NCBI RefSeq assembly: GCF_900141825.1
Contig: NZ_FQYQ01000012.1
Span: 23,930-87,929, forward strand
Origin: Pseudobutyrivibrio xylanivorans DSM 14809
GTDB taxonomy: Bacteria; Bacillota; Clostridia; Lachnospirales; Lachnospiraceae
Direction: 5' to 3'
Length of the DNA: 64,000 bases
In this document: in pieces, positions 8,516 through 17,421 of the stretch
Layout: each line of letters opens with the position of its first letter
How positions within the stretch are numbered: the stretch's first letter is position 1
Translations under genes and position numbers: made by a program
Notes under the pieces: generated by a model
The model's input: only the letters and a program-made list of their open reading frames with translations
Told to the model about the DNA's origin: nothing
Databases searched by the model: none

Positions 8516-10117
8516 CTAATCTTCATCATGTTCTATTTCAATCCCAACATTCGCAAAGAAATCTCTCACATCAGTCTTTGTATTTTGTGAGCTTACTCCG
8601 CTGGAATTAATTTCTACTTTTATATTCACTGTCTTCTGAAGCATTTGCTCAATAACAGCTGATATATCTGCTAAAACCTCTGGGCGATTAACAAAATCTC
8701 CACCCATTCGTCCTGAACCCTCAGGCTGATCGAAAATCAATACCAAATCACCTGATTCATTGGTGGTGACTGTGGATACCTCCTTCAGGTACATCTTTAT
8801 ATTTACTGGAAGCTTTCCCATTACTGAGCCCCAACTTCCGGCAATCTTCTTAACCTCTTCTGGAACAGCTGCTGGTAATGGCTCCTTTTTTACAGGAGCT
8901 GCACTGGGTGTAGCGCCATTTCCACCAACAGGTGCCTGTGGAGCAGCCATAACTACTGGCACACCCTCTTCTACCTTCTTTTCCAGATTAGCCATTCTGT
9001 TATTCAAAGCTGAAATATCTGGCTCCATCTGAGGCTTACAAAGCTTAATTAAAGCAATCTCGATTAACACTCTTTTCTGGCTTGCATATTTAATATCATT
9101 TGAAAGTGCAGACAGAACTTGAATGTATCTCATTAACACTTCTGTGTCAACCATTCCTGCCTCTTCTTTTAGAAGTGCAAGATTATCTGATGACATTTCA
9201 AGTGCATCTTCCATATCTTCTGAGCTCTTAATAAGCATCAGATTACGAAGATACCATGTAAAGTCTACAACAAACTGATTCAGGTCTCGTCCCTGAGTGA
9301 TAATCTCCTCAAGAATTCCGATGGCTGCTGTGACATTTCCATCAATAATATTTCTAAGAAGTCTTGAGAACACCTCTGTGTCGATAGCCCCAAGAACCTT
9401 AAGTACATTGTCATAGGTAAGAGTCTGACCGATATAAAATGCTATACACTGATCCAAAAGGGATAAGCCATCACGCATTGACCCATCAGCTGCTTTTGCA
9501 ATATAGCGTATTGCCTTTTCCTCTACCTGTACACCTTCCTTATCCATCAGCTCTTGCAGACGGGCTGCAATAGTATCAATAGAGATACGATGGAAATCAT
9601 ATCTCTGGCAACGGCTGAGGATTGTAATTGGAATCTTATGAACCTCAGTAGTAGCCAAAATAAACACAACATAAGAAGGTGGCTCCTCCAAGGTCTTAAG
9701 CAGGGCATTGAAGGCTCCTGTAGAAAGCATGTGAACCTCATCGATGATATAAACCTTATATTTGCCCTCTGTAGGAGGATATGCCACCTCCTCTACAATC
9801 TGTCTGATGCTATCTACACCATTGTTTGATGCAGCATCCATTTCAATTACGTTCATGGAATTGCCTGCTGTAATAGACTTACAAGTCTGGCATTCCATAC
9901 ATGGACAACCATTTACCGGATTCTCGCAGTTGATAGTACGGGCAAGAATCTTTGCAATAGTAGTCTTACCAGTTCCTCTGGTACCTGTAAACAAATACGC
10001 ATGTCCTATACGGTCGCTTTTTATTTGATTTTGAAGTGTTGTAACGATATGGTCCTGACCCTTTACATCCTCAAAGGTCTGCGGTCTGAACTTTCGATAT
10101 AATGCCATATAGGACAT
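8516..10117 (-). CDS. dnaX: DNA polymerase III subunits gamma/tau
   Basis: Clamp-loader ATPase of the replisome, 533 residues. It begins MSYMALYRKFRPQTF, the family signature. Walker A is GTRGTGKT near residue 45, the zinc module is CENPVNGCPCMECQTC, Walker B is YIIDEVHML, and the sensor region is ILATTEVHKIPITILSRCQR. After ~370 residues of AAA+ and lid domains comes a Pro/Ala linker (PVVMAAPQAPVG), then a tau-like C-terminal domain, shorter than that of E. coli tau. I see no obvious A-rich slippery site for a gamma form. It starts 25 bases after pfkA ends, so co-transcription is possible. Confidence 0.97.
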   Translation of the reverse strand: MSYMALYRKFRPQTFEDVKGQDHIVTTLQNQIKSDRIGHAYLFTGTRGTGKTTIAKILARTINCENPVNGCPCMECQTCKSITAGNSMNVIEMDAASNNGVDSIRQIVEEVAYPPTEGKYKVYIIDEVHMLSTGAFNALLKTLEEPPSYVVFILATTEVHKIPITILSRCQRYDFHRISIDTIAARLQELMDKEGVQVEEKAIRYIAKAADGSMRDGLSLLDQCIAFYIGQTLTYDNVLKVLGAIDTEVFSRLLRNIIDGNVTAAIGILEEIITQGRDLNQFVVDFTWYLRNLMLIKSSEDMEDALEMSSDNLALLKEEAGMVDTEVLMRYIQVLSALSNDIKYASQKRVLIEIALIKLCKPQMEPDISALNNRMANLEKKVEEGVPVVMAAPQAPVGGNGATPSAAPVKKEPLPAAVPEEVKKIAGSWGSVMGKLPVNIKMYLKEVSTVTTNESGDLVLIFDQPEGSGRMGGDFVNRPEVLADISAVIEQMLQKTVNIKVEINSSGVSSQNTKTDVRDFFANVGIEIEHDED

Positions 10118-10142
10118 AACAATTACCTACCCTTATTTTATC

Positions 10143-11216
10143 TTAATCACCGAAGCTAATACCTATTCGCTTAGCCTCTTCTATCATCTGACAATCAGGC
10201 TCTACCGTCTTCAACTTGCCAGCTACATCTTCAAGCGGAATTCGCTTTGTTTTGCCATTTACCATGGCAATCATATTTCCAAAATCTCCATCCATAATAG
10301 CCTGAGCTGCTGCCGAACCAAGACGAGTACAAAGAACTCTATCAAATGGGTCTGGGCTACCGCCTCGCTGCATATGGCCTGGAACAGTAACTCGAACTTC
10401 TATGCCGGTCTCCTTCTGGATTCTATCTGCGATTTCATAGGATACTGAAGGATACTTTGATTCTTCGAGCTTTTTCTTGTATTCCTTCTTTGAAAGCTTT
10501 GCATCTTCCTTTGAAATAGCACCCTCAGCTACTGCAAGGATTGTAAAGCCCTTGCCTTCCTCGGCACGCTTATTGATAGCTTTAACAACCTTCTTTATAT
10601 CGTATGGAATCTCTGGAAGAAGGATGATATCAGCACCTGATGCCACGCCAGCATAAAGCGTAAGCCATCCTACCTTGTGCCCCATAACCTCTACAATAAA
10701 TACACGACTATGTGATGAAGCAGTAGTGTGAATACAATCAATAGTGTTACAAGCAATATCAATGGCACTTTGGAAACCAAAGGTCAAATCTGTTCCATAG
10801 ATATCATTGTCGATAGTCTTTGGAAGATGAATTATGTTAAGGCCTTCCTCTCGAAGAAGATTTGCAGTCTTTTGAGTACCGTTACCACCAAGGATTACAA
10901 GGCAGTTTAGATTAAGCTTATAGTAGTTGGACTTCATAGCCTCTACCTTATCAAGTCCATTCTCGTCTGGCTCACGCATAAGCTTGAAAGGTTGACGGCT
11001 GGAACCCAGGATTGTACCACCTCGTGTAAGGATTCCAGAAAAATCCTGACTGGTAAGAAGTCTGTAATCTCCATAGATAAGACCCTTATAACCATTGAAG
11101 TAGCCGTATACCTCCAAGTCCTTTACGTTTGCAGCCAAACCCTTAACAACGCCACGCATTGCAGCATTAAGCGCCTGACAATCTCCACCACTTGTAAGCA
11201 ATCCGATTCTCATCAT
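10143..11216 (-). CDS. pfkA: 6-phosphofructokinase (PFK-A superfamily)
   Basis: Phosphorylates fructose 6-phosphate in glycolysis. The 357 residues start with IGLLTSGGDCQALNAAMRG and contain GGNGTQKTA (110-118), PKTIDNDIYG (132-141), GFQSAIDIA, and VEVMGHKVGWLTLYA. The lysine in PKTIDND and the longer length place it with the PPi/long-type PFKs rather than E. coli PfkA (PGTIDND). The glycine after N112 is, however, what ATP users have, where PPi enzymes have Asp. N112 itself replaces the usual metal-binding Asp (GGDG). The phosphate donor is therefore uncertain. Start is ATG after AGGAGA; a second ATG follows directly. Confidence 0.9.
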   Translation of the reverse strand: MMRIGLLTSGGDCQALNAAMRGVVKGLAANVKDLEVYGYFNGYKGLIYGDYRLLTSQDFSGILTRGGTILGSSRQPFKLMREPDENGLDKVEAMKSNYYKLNLNCLVILGGNGTQKTANLLREEGLNIIHLPKTIDNDIYGTDLTFGFQSAIDIACNTIDCIHTTASSHSRVFIVEVMGHKVGWLTLYAGVASGADIILLPEIPYDIKKVVKAINKRAEEGKGFTILAVAEGAISKEDAKLSKKEYKKKLEESKYPSVSYEIADRIQKETGIEVRVTVPGHMQRGGSPDPFDRVLCTRLGSAAAQAIMDGDFGNMIAMVNGKTKRIPLEDVAGKLKTVEPDCQMIEEAKRIGISFGD

Positions 11217-11264
11217 AGAAATCTTCTCCTTCCCTAAAGAAAAACCCTTATAGTTTAATTTCTA

Positions 11265-12701
11265 TTACTTACTTGTCTCTATAACTCTTCTTACGTAGTT
11301 GTAAATTCTCTCTGTAGAAGCAATGCCAAGACGCTCCTTTGGAGTATGAATATCATGCATCTCTGGTCCTATTGAAACTGCATCAAGTCCTGGAAGCTTT
11401 GAAGCAAGAAGACCACACTCAACACCTGCGTGAAGAGTCTCTACTAATGCCTTATCTCCTGTCATTTCCTCATAAAGAGCAACAAGCTCATCTCTGAAGC
11501 TAGAATCTCTCTTGTACTCCCAAGCTGGGTACTCACCGTGAGTAGAAATCTTGCAACCAAAGGCATTTCCTACCATAGAAACCTTTCTCATAAGTGCAGC
11601 CTTAGCGCTGTCTACTGAGCTTCTAAGTGCACATGAAAAGTTAAGTCCCTCCTCTGTAAGCTTAAGGATACCAAGGTTGAGTGAAGTCTCAACGAGACCC
11701 TCAATATCATGGCTCATAGCCTGTACACCGTCTGGCATGCATGAAAGAAGCTGAATCATTCTCTTTGTATCTGCAGCGTTAACACCGTCTACTGCTGCAT
11801 CACCTTCGCTCTTGATATCAATCTTCATCTCTGGATCTGTAACAGCAAACTCATTCTTGATAGCTGCTGCCTCAGCCTCCATAGCCTTAACAGCATCAGC
11901 TGATACGATAACCTTTGCTGATGTAGCACGTGGGATTGCATTGTCCTTTGTACCACCAACAAAATCAACAAGGTTAACATCAGAAACCTCAAGGGCAACT
12001 GCAAGCATTCTGTTAACCATTAATGTAGCGTTTGCACGTCCCTTATCAATCTCTGTACCAGAGTGACCACCTGTACAATCGTTAATCTCTACTGAAACAA
12101 GATTTCCCTTAACCTGCTCCTTCTTTGCTGGATATTCGAGCTCCATTCTGCATCCGCCTGCGCAGCCTGCAAGGAAATGTCCCTCTTCCTCAGAGTCAAG
12201 GTTTAAAAGCTTACGTCCTTTGATCATTGATACATCGATGCCTGCTGCACCTTCCATACCAACTTCCTCAGAAACTGTGATGATAACCTCAAGACGTGGG
12301 TGCTTAAGTGTCTCATCCTCTAAAAGAGCAAGTGCCATAGCTACAGCGATACCGTCGTCACCACCAAGTGTAGTGCCCTTTGCTGTAACGTATCCGTCTA
12401 CAACCTCAAGATCAAGGCCTTCTGTAAGCATGTCCTTTGTGCAGTCAGGCTCCTGCTCTGCAACCATGTCCATATGTCCCTGAAGGATGATTGGAGCTAC
12501 ATTCTCCATGCCCTTAGATGCTTCCTTAATCATGATTACGTTGTAAAGGTCATCTGTGTAATATTCAAGATTGTGCTCCTTTGCAAAGTTTACAAGGTAT
12601 GCACTAATCTTTTCCTCGTGATAACTTGGATGAGGGATGATACAAATCTCCTCAAAGTAATGAAATACTCTCTCTGGCTTACAATTGCTTAATACTGCCA
12701 T
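11265..12701 (-). CDS. pepD: Cytosol non-specific dipeptidase / aminoacyl-histidine dipeptidase (M20 family)
   Basis: A zinc-dependent dipeptidase of the PepD type, 478 residues, cytoplasmic. Metal and catalytic motifs are all present: ILQGHMDMVAEQ (His, Asp), TTLGGDDGIAVAMAL (bridging Asp), VIITVSEEVGMEGAAG (catalytic Glu pair), NLDSEEEGHFLAGCAGG, and near the C-terminus LHAGVECGLLASKLPG and GPEMHDIHTPKERL. The dimerisation lid lies between residues ~200 and 380 (CTGGHSGTEIDKGRANA). It hydrolyses diverse dipeptides, including Xaa-His. It lies 22 bases from its upstream neighbour and 48 bases before pfkA on the same strand. Confidence 0.94.
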   Translation of the reverse strand: MAVLSNCKPERVFHYFEEICIIPHPSYHEEKISAYLVNFAKEHNLEYYTDDLYNVIMIKEASKGMENVAPIILQGHMDMVAEQEPDCTKDMLTEGLDLEVVDGYVTAKGTTLGGDDGIAVAMALALLEDETLKHPRLEVIITVSEEVGMEGAAGIDVSMIKGRKLLNLDSEEEGHFLAGCAGGCRMELEYPAKKEQVKGNLVSVEINDCTGGHSGTEIDKGRANATLMVNRMLAVALEVSDVNLVDFVGGTKDNAIPRATSAKVIVSADAVKAMEAEAAAIKNEFAVTDPEMKIDIKSEGDAAVDGVNAADTKRMIQLLSCMPDGVQAMSHDIEGLVETSLNLGILKLTEEGLNFSCALRSSVDSAKAALMRKVSMVGNAFGCKISTHGEYPAWEYKRDSSFRDELVALYEEMTGDKALVETLHAGVECGLLASKLPGLDAVSIGPEMHDIHTPKERLGIASTERIYNYVRRVIETSK

Positions 12702-12723
12702 TTTAAAATCTCCTAACTACTAT

Positions 12724-13986
12724 TTATTTCTTGTCGTACTCACCGAACTCACAGCCGATGTTGTACGCTTCCATATCATCAACCAATTCCCATTTAAACT
12801 CAGCCTTTTTCTCTGAATCATTGTCTTTGGTCTTTAATATTTTTTTATAGAGCTTTATTTCGCCCTTTCCATTACCTCCATTCCAGAGGCGATTGTGAAG
12901 CTTTTCGCCGTTTGGCGCTTCATAATTTATGAGTAACATGTCCTTCTTCTGACATGAAATCTCCACTATCATCTTCGCAAGAGGTGTCTCCTGCTCTACC
13001 TGCCAGGTGATTTCATCATCACCCTCATGGCAATAAAACTTTGTCTTGGTGAGAGTCCAGAATCTAGAGAAATTAAACTCATAAGGCTCTCCCTCATACC
13101 ACATGGCACCTAAGATAACATTATCAAAGGTCTGACCTGTTCTAATCTTTGGACGACCACCACCAATATCAAAGGCTGTGTTCTCCAGCCACTGGCCTGA
13201 TATCTTACTCTTAAGATGTGAGCTTGCAAGCCACACCCATGGGGATGTAAAATCCTTACCCCAGTTCTTATCAGCATATCCGTAGCAGGAATCCTTATCT
13301 ACGATATATTCCTCGCCATCCAAGATAACTGAACCATTGTAGAAGGTCTTCATTCCCTCTGCGTGCCAGAACATCTCGAAAGCATCCAGCTCTCTTGAAG
13401 CCCAGCTTGCACCATAGCCTACATTAAATGCCAGGTTCTTTTCCATGTTAAGGTCCCAAACCATCTTTCCTGCATCACACATCCACTCTGGATGAGCCTG
13501 TGCATCTTCTGGCGAAATCTCCACCATACCAAGTGTACGGCTCTCTGAAAGAAAACAATTATCTGCGCTGATTTGGAAAGGGGCATCTTCCTTGATGCTG
13601 ACCTGCTTCCAACCAAAGAATCTGTGAAGCTGTCTGGCATCCTCTCCCCAGCAGCCTGCTTTAATCATCACATAAGATGGCTTAAGACCATTTTTCTTAT
13701 TAGCTGGCAGCTGACCAAATACTGGCTCATCTCCTCCCAACTCGGGATTAACTGTAAAAAACTCGATAAAGAAAGCTTTTTCCTCGCCAGTCTTTTTGTT
13801 ATGACCTGTGAAGCTGTGCCACCACCAGTCATAGCCCTCTGACGCCAATGCACCCTTAAGCATAAAGCGATTACGCTCTATATCTGAGTGATTAAAGCTG
13901 CGCTCAAAGAGTTTTTCCCTCACATCAAGACCGTCGATTTTCTCAAGTACTGTTTCTTCTAACTGACTAAGCTTTTCTTTTACCAT
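12724..13986 (-). CDS. Lipocalin-like protein of the tocopherol cyclase/AttH-type fold
   Basis: A 420-residue cytoplasmic protein of unknown substrate. The region YGYADKNWGKDFTSPWVWLA is the hallmark seen in tocopherol-cyclase-like and AttH/CrtC-like double lipocalin proteins (Y..KNWG..F...W.W). Other features are many Trp residues (YDWWWHSFTGHNKKTGEEKA near residue 52, then FFIEFF) and strands such as FYNGSVILDGEEYIVDKD. No signal peptide is visible. Such proteins bind or modify hydrophobic ligands, but the ligand cannot be predicted from sequence. A real tocopherol pathway is not expected in an anaerobe. It lies at the upstream end of the pepD-pfkA-dnaX run and divergently from greA. Confidence 0.6.
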   Translation of the reverse strand: MVKEKLSQLEETVLEKIDGLDVREKLFERSFNHSDIERNRFMLKGALASEGYDWWWHSFTGHNKKTGEEKAFFIEFFTVNPELGGDEPVFGQLPANKKNGLKPSYVMIKAGCWGEDARQLHRFFGWKQVSIKEDAPFQISADNCFLSESRTLGMVEISPEDAQAHPEWMCDAGKMVWDLNMEKNLAFNVGYGASWASRELDAFEMFWHAEGMKTFYNGSVILDGEEYIVDKDSCYGYADKNWGKDFTSPWVWLASSHLKSKISGQWLENTAFDIGGGRPKIRTGQTFDNVILGAMWYEGEPYEFNFSRFWTLTKTKFYCHEGDDEITWQVEQETPLAKMIVEISCQKKDMLLINYEAPNGEKLHNRLWNGGNGKGEIKLYKKILKTKDNDSEKKAEFKWELVDDMEAYNIGCEFGEYDKK

Positions 13987-14096
13987 ATTAAAACCCCATT
14001 TTTCTACATAATACCCTCTATTTACTATATCATTTTCGATAGGTAAATTCTATCCAATCAATAAGGTTTTCTATCTTGTCATTTCTATATCATGTT

Positions 14097-14124
14097 TTGA
14101 CAATATATGTATTTATCTTATAAA
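14097..14124 (+). promoter_or_regulatory. Sigma-A promoter of greA
   Basis: A perfect -35 TTGACA and -10 TATAAA, 16 bases apart, about 60 bases before the greA ATG. The first bases of the predicted transcript enter the 19-base palindrome listed separately. Confidence 0.65.
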
Positions 14125-14133
14125 ATTATGGAT

Positions 14134-14152
14134 GTGACAATTGAATTGTCAC
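14134..14152 (+). promoter_or_regulatory. Perfect 19-base inverted repeat in the greA leader
   Basis: GTGACAATT-G-AATTGTCAC: nine-base arms around one central base, immediately downstream of the predicted transcription start. Its single-base centre makes it a better protein-binding operator than an RNA hairpin. No known regulator motif is recognised. Confidence 0.5.
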
Positions 14153-14184
14153 CTACACTTTTACAATTAATTGGAGGATTTACT

Positions 14185-14688
14185 ATGGGAGAAAGACTTA
14201 CCCAGGGAGATATTGATAAAATTCAGGCTGAAATTGACGAGCGAAAGCTTGTTATTCGTCCAAAGCTTTTGGAAGAAGTTAAGGAGACCCGTGCTCAAGG
14301 CGACCTTTCTGAAAACTTTGAATATCACGAAGCAAAGCGTGCTAAGAATATGAATGACAGCCGCATCCGTTACTTAGAGAAGATGCTTAAGTTTGCTGAG
14401 GTTGTAGATGACAGCAGTGCTGATGACGAAGTAGGTATTAACAACACTGTTACTATCTATATTCCAGAAGATGATTGCGAGGAAACCTACAAGCTTGTTA
14501 CCTCTATTCGTGGCAATTCATTAAAGGGACTTATCTCTATCGAGTCACCTCTTGGTGCTGCCATTCGAGGTAAGCATGTTGGCGATAAAGCCATGGTAAA
14601 GGTTAATGATGATTATTCCTATGAAGTCGAGATTCGAAAGATTGATAATTCTACTACTGATGAGGATGATCAGATAAAGAGATACTAG
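14185..14688 (+). CDS. greA: Transcription elongation factor GreA
   Basis: GreA enters the secondary channel of stalled RNA polymerase and stimulates cleavage of backtracked transcripts. The 167 residues have the N-terminal coiled coil ending in VKETRAQGDLSENFEYHEAK; the two acidic tip residues lie in that D/E-rich turn. The C-terminal FKBP-like domain follows (NNTVTIYIPEDDCEETYKLV, SPLGAAIRGKHVGDKAMVKV). The reading frame is open 26 codons further upstream, but the ATG with TTGGAGGA eight bases before it is clearly the start. It is monocistronic, with its own promoter and terminator. Confidence 0.95.
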   Translation: MGERLTQGDIDKIQAEIDERKLVIRPKLLEEVKETRAQGDLSENFEYHEAKRAKNMNDSRIRYLEKMLKFAEVVDDSSADDEVGINNTVTIYIPEDDCEETYKLVTSIRGNSLKGLISIESPLGAAIRGKHVGDKAMVKVNDDYSYEVEIRKIDNSTTDEDDQIKRY

Positions 14689-14702
14689 AACTTGTAAATA
14701 AT

Positions 14703-14737
14703 AAAAGCCGCCAGACTTTGTCGTCTGACGGCTTTTT
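14703..14737 (+). terminator. Rho-independent terminator of greA
   Basis: Stem AAAAGCCGCCAGAC/GTCTGACGGCTTTTT with a six-base loop and T run. It also faces the end of the convergent secreted-protein gene and could serve both. Confidence 0.85.
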
Positions 14738-14761
14738 AACTGTTTATTCTTTATTTATCAA

Positions 14762-16156
14762 TTAGTTCTGTCCAAAATGCTCTACATATTCATGTGCATC
14801 ATCATCATATTTGTCTTCCAGGTGCGAAGCACTCCAATAGTATGTTCCGGTTGTCTCACTATATACACCTACTGTTAAATCTGTCACACCATCTTCTCGT
14901 TCTGCGCCAATACAAACAGTGTATTCAGTGTTATTATCACCTTTGGTGTCTACGTCAAGCCAACCGTTCTGTCCACCGTTTCTATTTACATTTTCTTTAA
15001 CGTATTCATAGTATCCTTCTTCTCCTGGTTGTACTTCAAATGGAGTCATTATACCCTGTTCATTCTCTGCCCCGTCTAAGTAGAAATATGTACAATTATA
15101 TCCTTCTCCTCCACCATTCATGGAACTTCCACCACTGGTTACCATACGGCTATTTACATTTATAATATTTCCAGACTCCTGCTTATTTGTTGCCACGGAA
15201 TGGTATCTTCCATTCTCATCATAATTGCTCTTTATATCTAAATCTGCTGGAATATTAGCTTCATCCCTAGTAGCTTCACCATTCTTTACTTTTACAATAT
15301 TATCAACCAAGTCATTAGAATAAGTTTCAATACCTACTGAAACCTTTCCTCTGTAATCTGAATCGTCTACTACTACAGAATCAGATGTCTTAAATACTGC
15401 AACTGAATCTTCAGCTATATGTCTATCACGGTATACAGCAGTTCCTGAATCATTCTTAAACACATAATATGTTAATGTAGTGTCTCCAACCTTGATTGTA
15501 TCTACAGCTGTGTATCCTTTTAATGTAGACAAATCTTTGCTGCTGCTGAATACATATGTACCTTTAGCTGTCTCTACAACCGCCATTCTCTGCTGTTCCT
15601 GTGCTCTTACTACAGCCTTTGCAACTGTTGTAAAATCAACTGTTCCCATAGTAACAGAAATTTTATAGATTGAAGGTGTAATAGCTACAGATTCTTTAGA
15701 TAATGTATTTACTGTAATTCCTGACTCAGCACAAGCCTTTACTGTTGTAAGAGTTCTGTTCTCTTTAGAACCTACTGTTGCGTAGTGCTCATAATATTTA
15801 AGGATATCAAGTCCAAACTGCTCCTTTAAATCGCCATATGCTGAAGCGTATGCAGCTGGATCAAAATTAGGATTGCAAGTACGTCCTTCGAAAATACCAC
15901 ACTTGCAGAAATGCTCAAAAAGTTTATCTGCATCAGCACCAACCAATTTAACAATGTCAGGATTTGCTTCCATGTAATATTCTAAATCGAATAAACTCTT
16001 AAGCATCTCCATATCCTTAGCAGATATAGTTCCATAATTAACATCTTCTGCATTAGAAGCCTGTGTAAGACCTGCTGCCTGCACATTGTAAGCAGGAGCT
16101 ACTGAAGCTACCATTGCAACTGCCATCATGCTTGCTAAAAACTTTCTCATTCTCAT
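14762..16156 (-). CDS. Secreted protein of unknown function with signal peptide
   Basis: A 464-residue exported protein. It opens with a classical signal peptide (MRMRKFLASMMAVAMVASVA, cleavage probably after VQA at about residue 27). Residues ~50-135 hold two copies of a short module, LEYYMEANPDIVKLVGADAD and FDPAAYASAYGDLKEQFGLD, each followed by an FEG/GSKENR turn. I have seen this module in secreted Lachnospiraceae proteins, but its role is unknown. The rest is beta-rich with Thr/Val/Asp repeats, a Gly-rich loop (SGGSSMNGGGEGY) and no sortase motif. An AGGAGGT ribosome site precedes the ATG. The promoter spacer contains a G7 tract that could make expression phase-variable. Confidence 0.7.
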   Translation of the reverse strand: MRMRKFLASMMAVAMVASVAPAYNVQAAGLTQASNAEDVNYGTISAKDMEMLKSLFDLEYYMEANPDIVKLVGADADKLFEHFCKCGIFEGRTCNPNFDPAAYASAYGDLKEQFGLDILKYYEHYATVGSKENRTLTTVKACAESGITVNTLSKESVAITPSIYKISVTMGTVDFTTVAKAVVRAQEQQRMAVVETAKGTYVFSSSKDLSTLKGYTAVDTIKVGDTTLTYYVFKNDSGTAVYRDRHIAEDSVAVFKTSDSVVVDDSDYRGKVSVGIETYSNDLVDNIVKVKNGEATRDEANIPADLDIKSNYDENGRYHSVATNKQESGNIINVNSRMVTSGGSSMNGGGEGYNCTYFYLDGAENEQGIMTPFEVQPGEEGYYEYVKENVNRNGGQNGWLDVDTKGDNNTEYTVCIGAEREDGVTDLTVGVYSETTGTYYWSASHLEDKYDDDAHEYVEHFGQN

Positions 16157-16203
16157 TTCAAAATACCTCCTAAAGAAAAACTCTTTCTTTTGAAACTGAA
16201 TGA

Positions 16204-16232
16204 ATAGTACCCCCCCATTTTCGTTATGTCAA
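16204..16232 (-). promoter_or_regulatory. Promoter of the secreted-protein gene with G7 homopolymer in the spacer
   Basis: On the minus strand: TTGACA, a 17-base spacer ending in seven consecutive G, and TACTAT. It lies about 50 bases before the start codon. A tract-length change would alter spacer length. Confidence 0.55.
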
Positions 16233-16343
16233 TCTTTTTCACACAATATACATATTTTTTTATAACGCTTTGGTTTGTTATTTCCACTCATATCTACAAA
16301 TACTTATATTTCTCTAAAAACGTTTCTCTATCTTCTAACGCTT

Positions 16344-16352
16344 TGTTATAAT
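16344..16352 (+). promoter_or_regulatory. Extended -10 promoter of the flippase-pssA-psd operon
   Basis: TGTTATAAT, that is a TG dinucleotide one base before a perfect TATAAT, 35 bases before the first ATG of the operon. No good -35 is visible, which is normal for extended -10 promoters. Confidence 0.55.
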
Positions 16353-16386
16353 ATATAGGAATTATTATAAAGAAGGATTATTCACA

Positions 16387-17421
16387 ATGAATAAATCAGT
16401 TGCTAAAAAAATATTTTGGATGTGCTTCACCCTGGCACTTTCAGTGCTCACGATTTGGGCGCTGTTAAAGCAAAATCAAAGCATGTCCATACCAAAACTT
16501 ATTGAACTGGTATCTGGGGCGGATACTAAATGGATGACTGCAGCTATTGTATCAGCTTTCTGCTATGTAGTATTTGAGGCAATTGCCCTTTGTTCCATAT
16601 TAAAAGGAATAGGATATAAACAGAGATTAAGAGATGGATTGATATACAGCACTTCTGATGTATATTTTTCAGCTATTACACCATCTGCCACAGGTGGACA
16701 GCCAGCCAGCGCGTTTTTCATGCTAAAGAATGGAATTCCAGCTGGTGCTACATCAGCATCCCTGATATTAAACTTGATGATGTATAATGCATCAATAGTT
16801 TTCCTGGGGATTATAGCGATTATTATTGCGCCGAGAGGCTTTTTTGAATTTAAATTATCCTCTAAAATTTTTATAGGACTTGGCTTTATAGGACTAACAG
16901 TCTTGAGTTTATTCTTCTTTTCCGTACTCAGGGGAAGTGAGAAAATCTTTGCTCTCATAAGAAGGTTTCTTAGATTTTTACATTCTAGAAAGATTCTTCA
17001 CAGGCTGGAGCCTAGATTGGAAAAACTTGATAAGATAGAAGAGGATTACGAGAACTGCTCAAAGCTTATCGCAGGTAAGACTACCATTATGGTCGAGGCA
17101 TTCTTTTGGAATGTGGTGCAAAGAGCCTCACAGATTATTGTACCAGCACTTGTGTATATATCGATGGAAGGTCACAGCAGACTGACACCGCTTCTATTTT
17201 CAAAGCAGTGCCTGATTACAATCGGATATAATTATGTTCCAATTCCTGGAGCACTTGGAATTGCAGATTATTTGATGATTGATGGTTTTTCTAGTATCAT
17301 GTCAAAGGACATGGCATTTAACCTGGATATGGTCAGCCGTGGACTTACATTCTATATCTGCGTCACACTAAGTGGTGTGATTACCTTAATAGGATATTTG
17401 AAAGGAAGAAATAAAAAATGA
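16387..17421 (+). CDS. Flippase-like integral membrane protein (LPG synthase TM domain / UPF0104 family)
   Basis: A polytopic membrane protein of 344 residues with about eight hydrophobic helices. The family motif PSATGGQPASAFFML lies near residue 100 and the second marker, YNYVPIPGALGIADYL, near residue 280; both occur in the MprF-type membrane domain (AglD/YbhN group). It lacks the soluble C-terminal synthase domain of full MprF, so only a lipid-translocating role is suggested. It is the first gene of an operon with phosphatidylserine synthase (four-base overlap) and decarboxylase, which fits a job in moving phospholipids or their precursors. Confidence 0.8.
   Translation: MNKSVAKKIFWMCFTLALSVLTIWALLKQNQSMSIPKLIELVSGADTKWMTAAIVSAFCYVVFEAIALCSILKGIGYKQRLRDGLIYSTSDVYFSAITPSATGGQPASAFFMLKNGIPAGATSASLILNLMMYNASIVFLGIIAIIIAPRGFFEFKLSSKIFIGLGFIGLTVLSLFFFSVLRGSEKIFALIRRFLRFLHSRKILHRLEPRLEKLDKIEEDYENCSKLIAGKTTIMVEAFFWNVVQRASQIIVPALVYISMEGHSRLTPLLFSKQCLITIGYNYVPIPGALGIADYLMIDGFSSIMSKDMAFNLDMVSRGLTFYICVTLSGVITLIGYLKGRNKK

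Noticed and set aside
8760..9032. 90-codon plus-strand frame opposite dnaX
   Set aside because: It mirrors the Pro/Ala linker and tau-like tail of DnaX and has no independent support.
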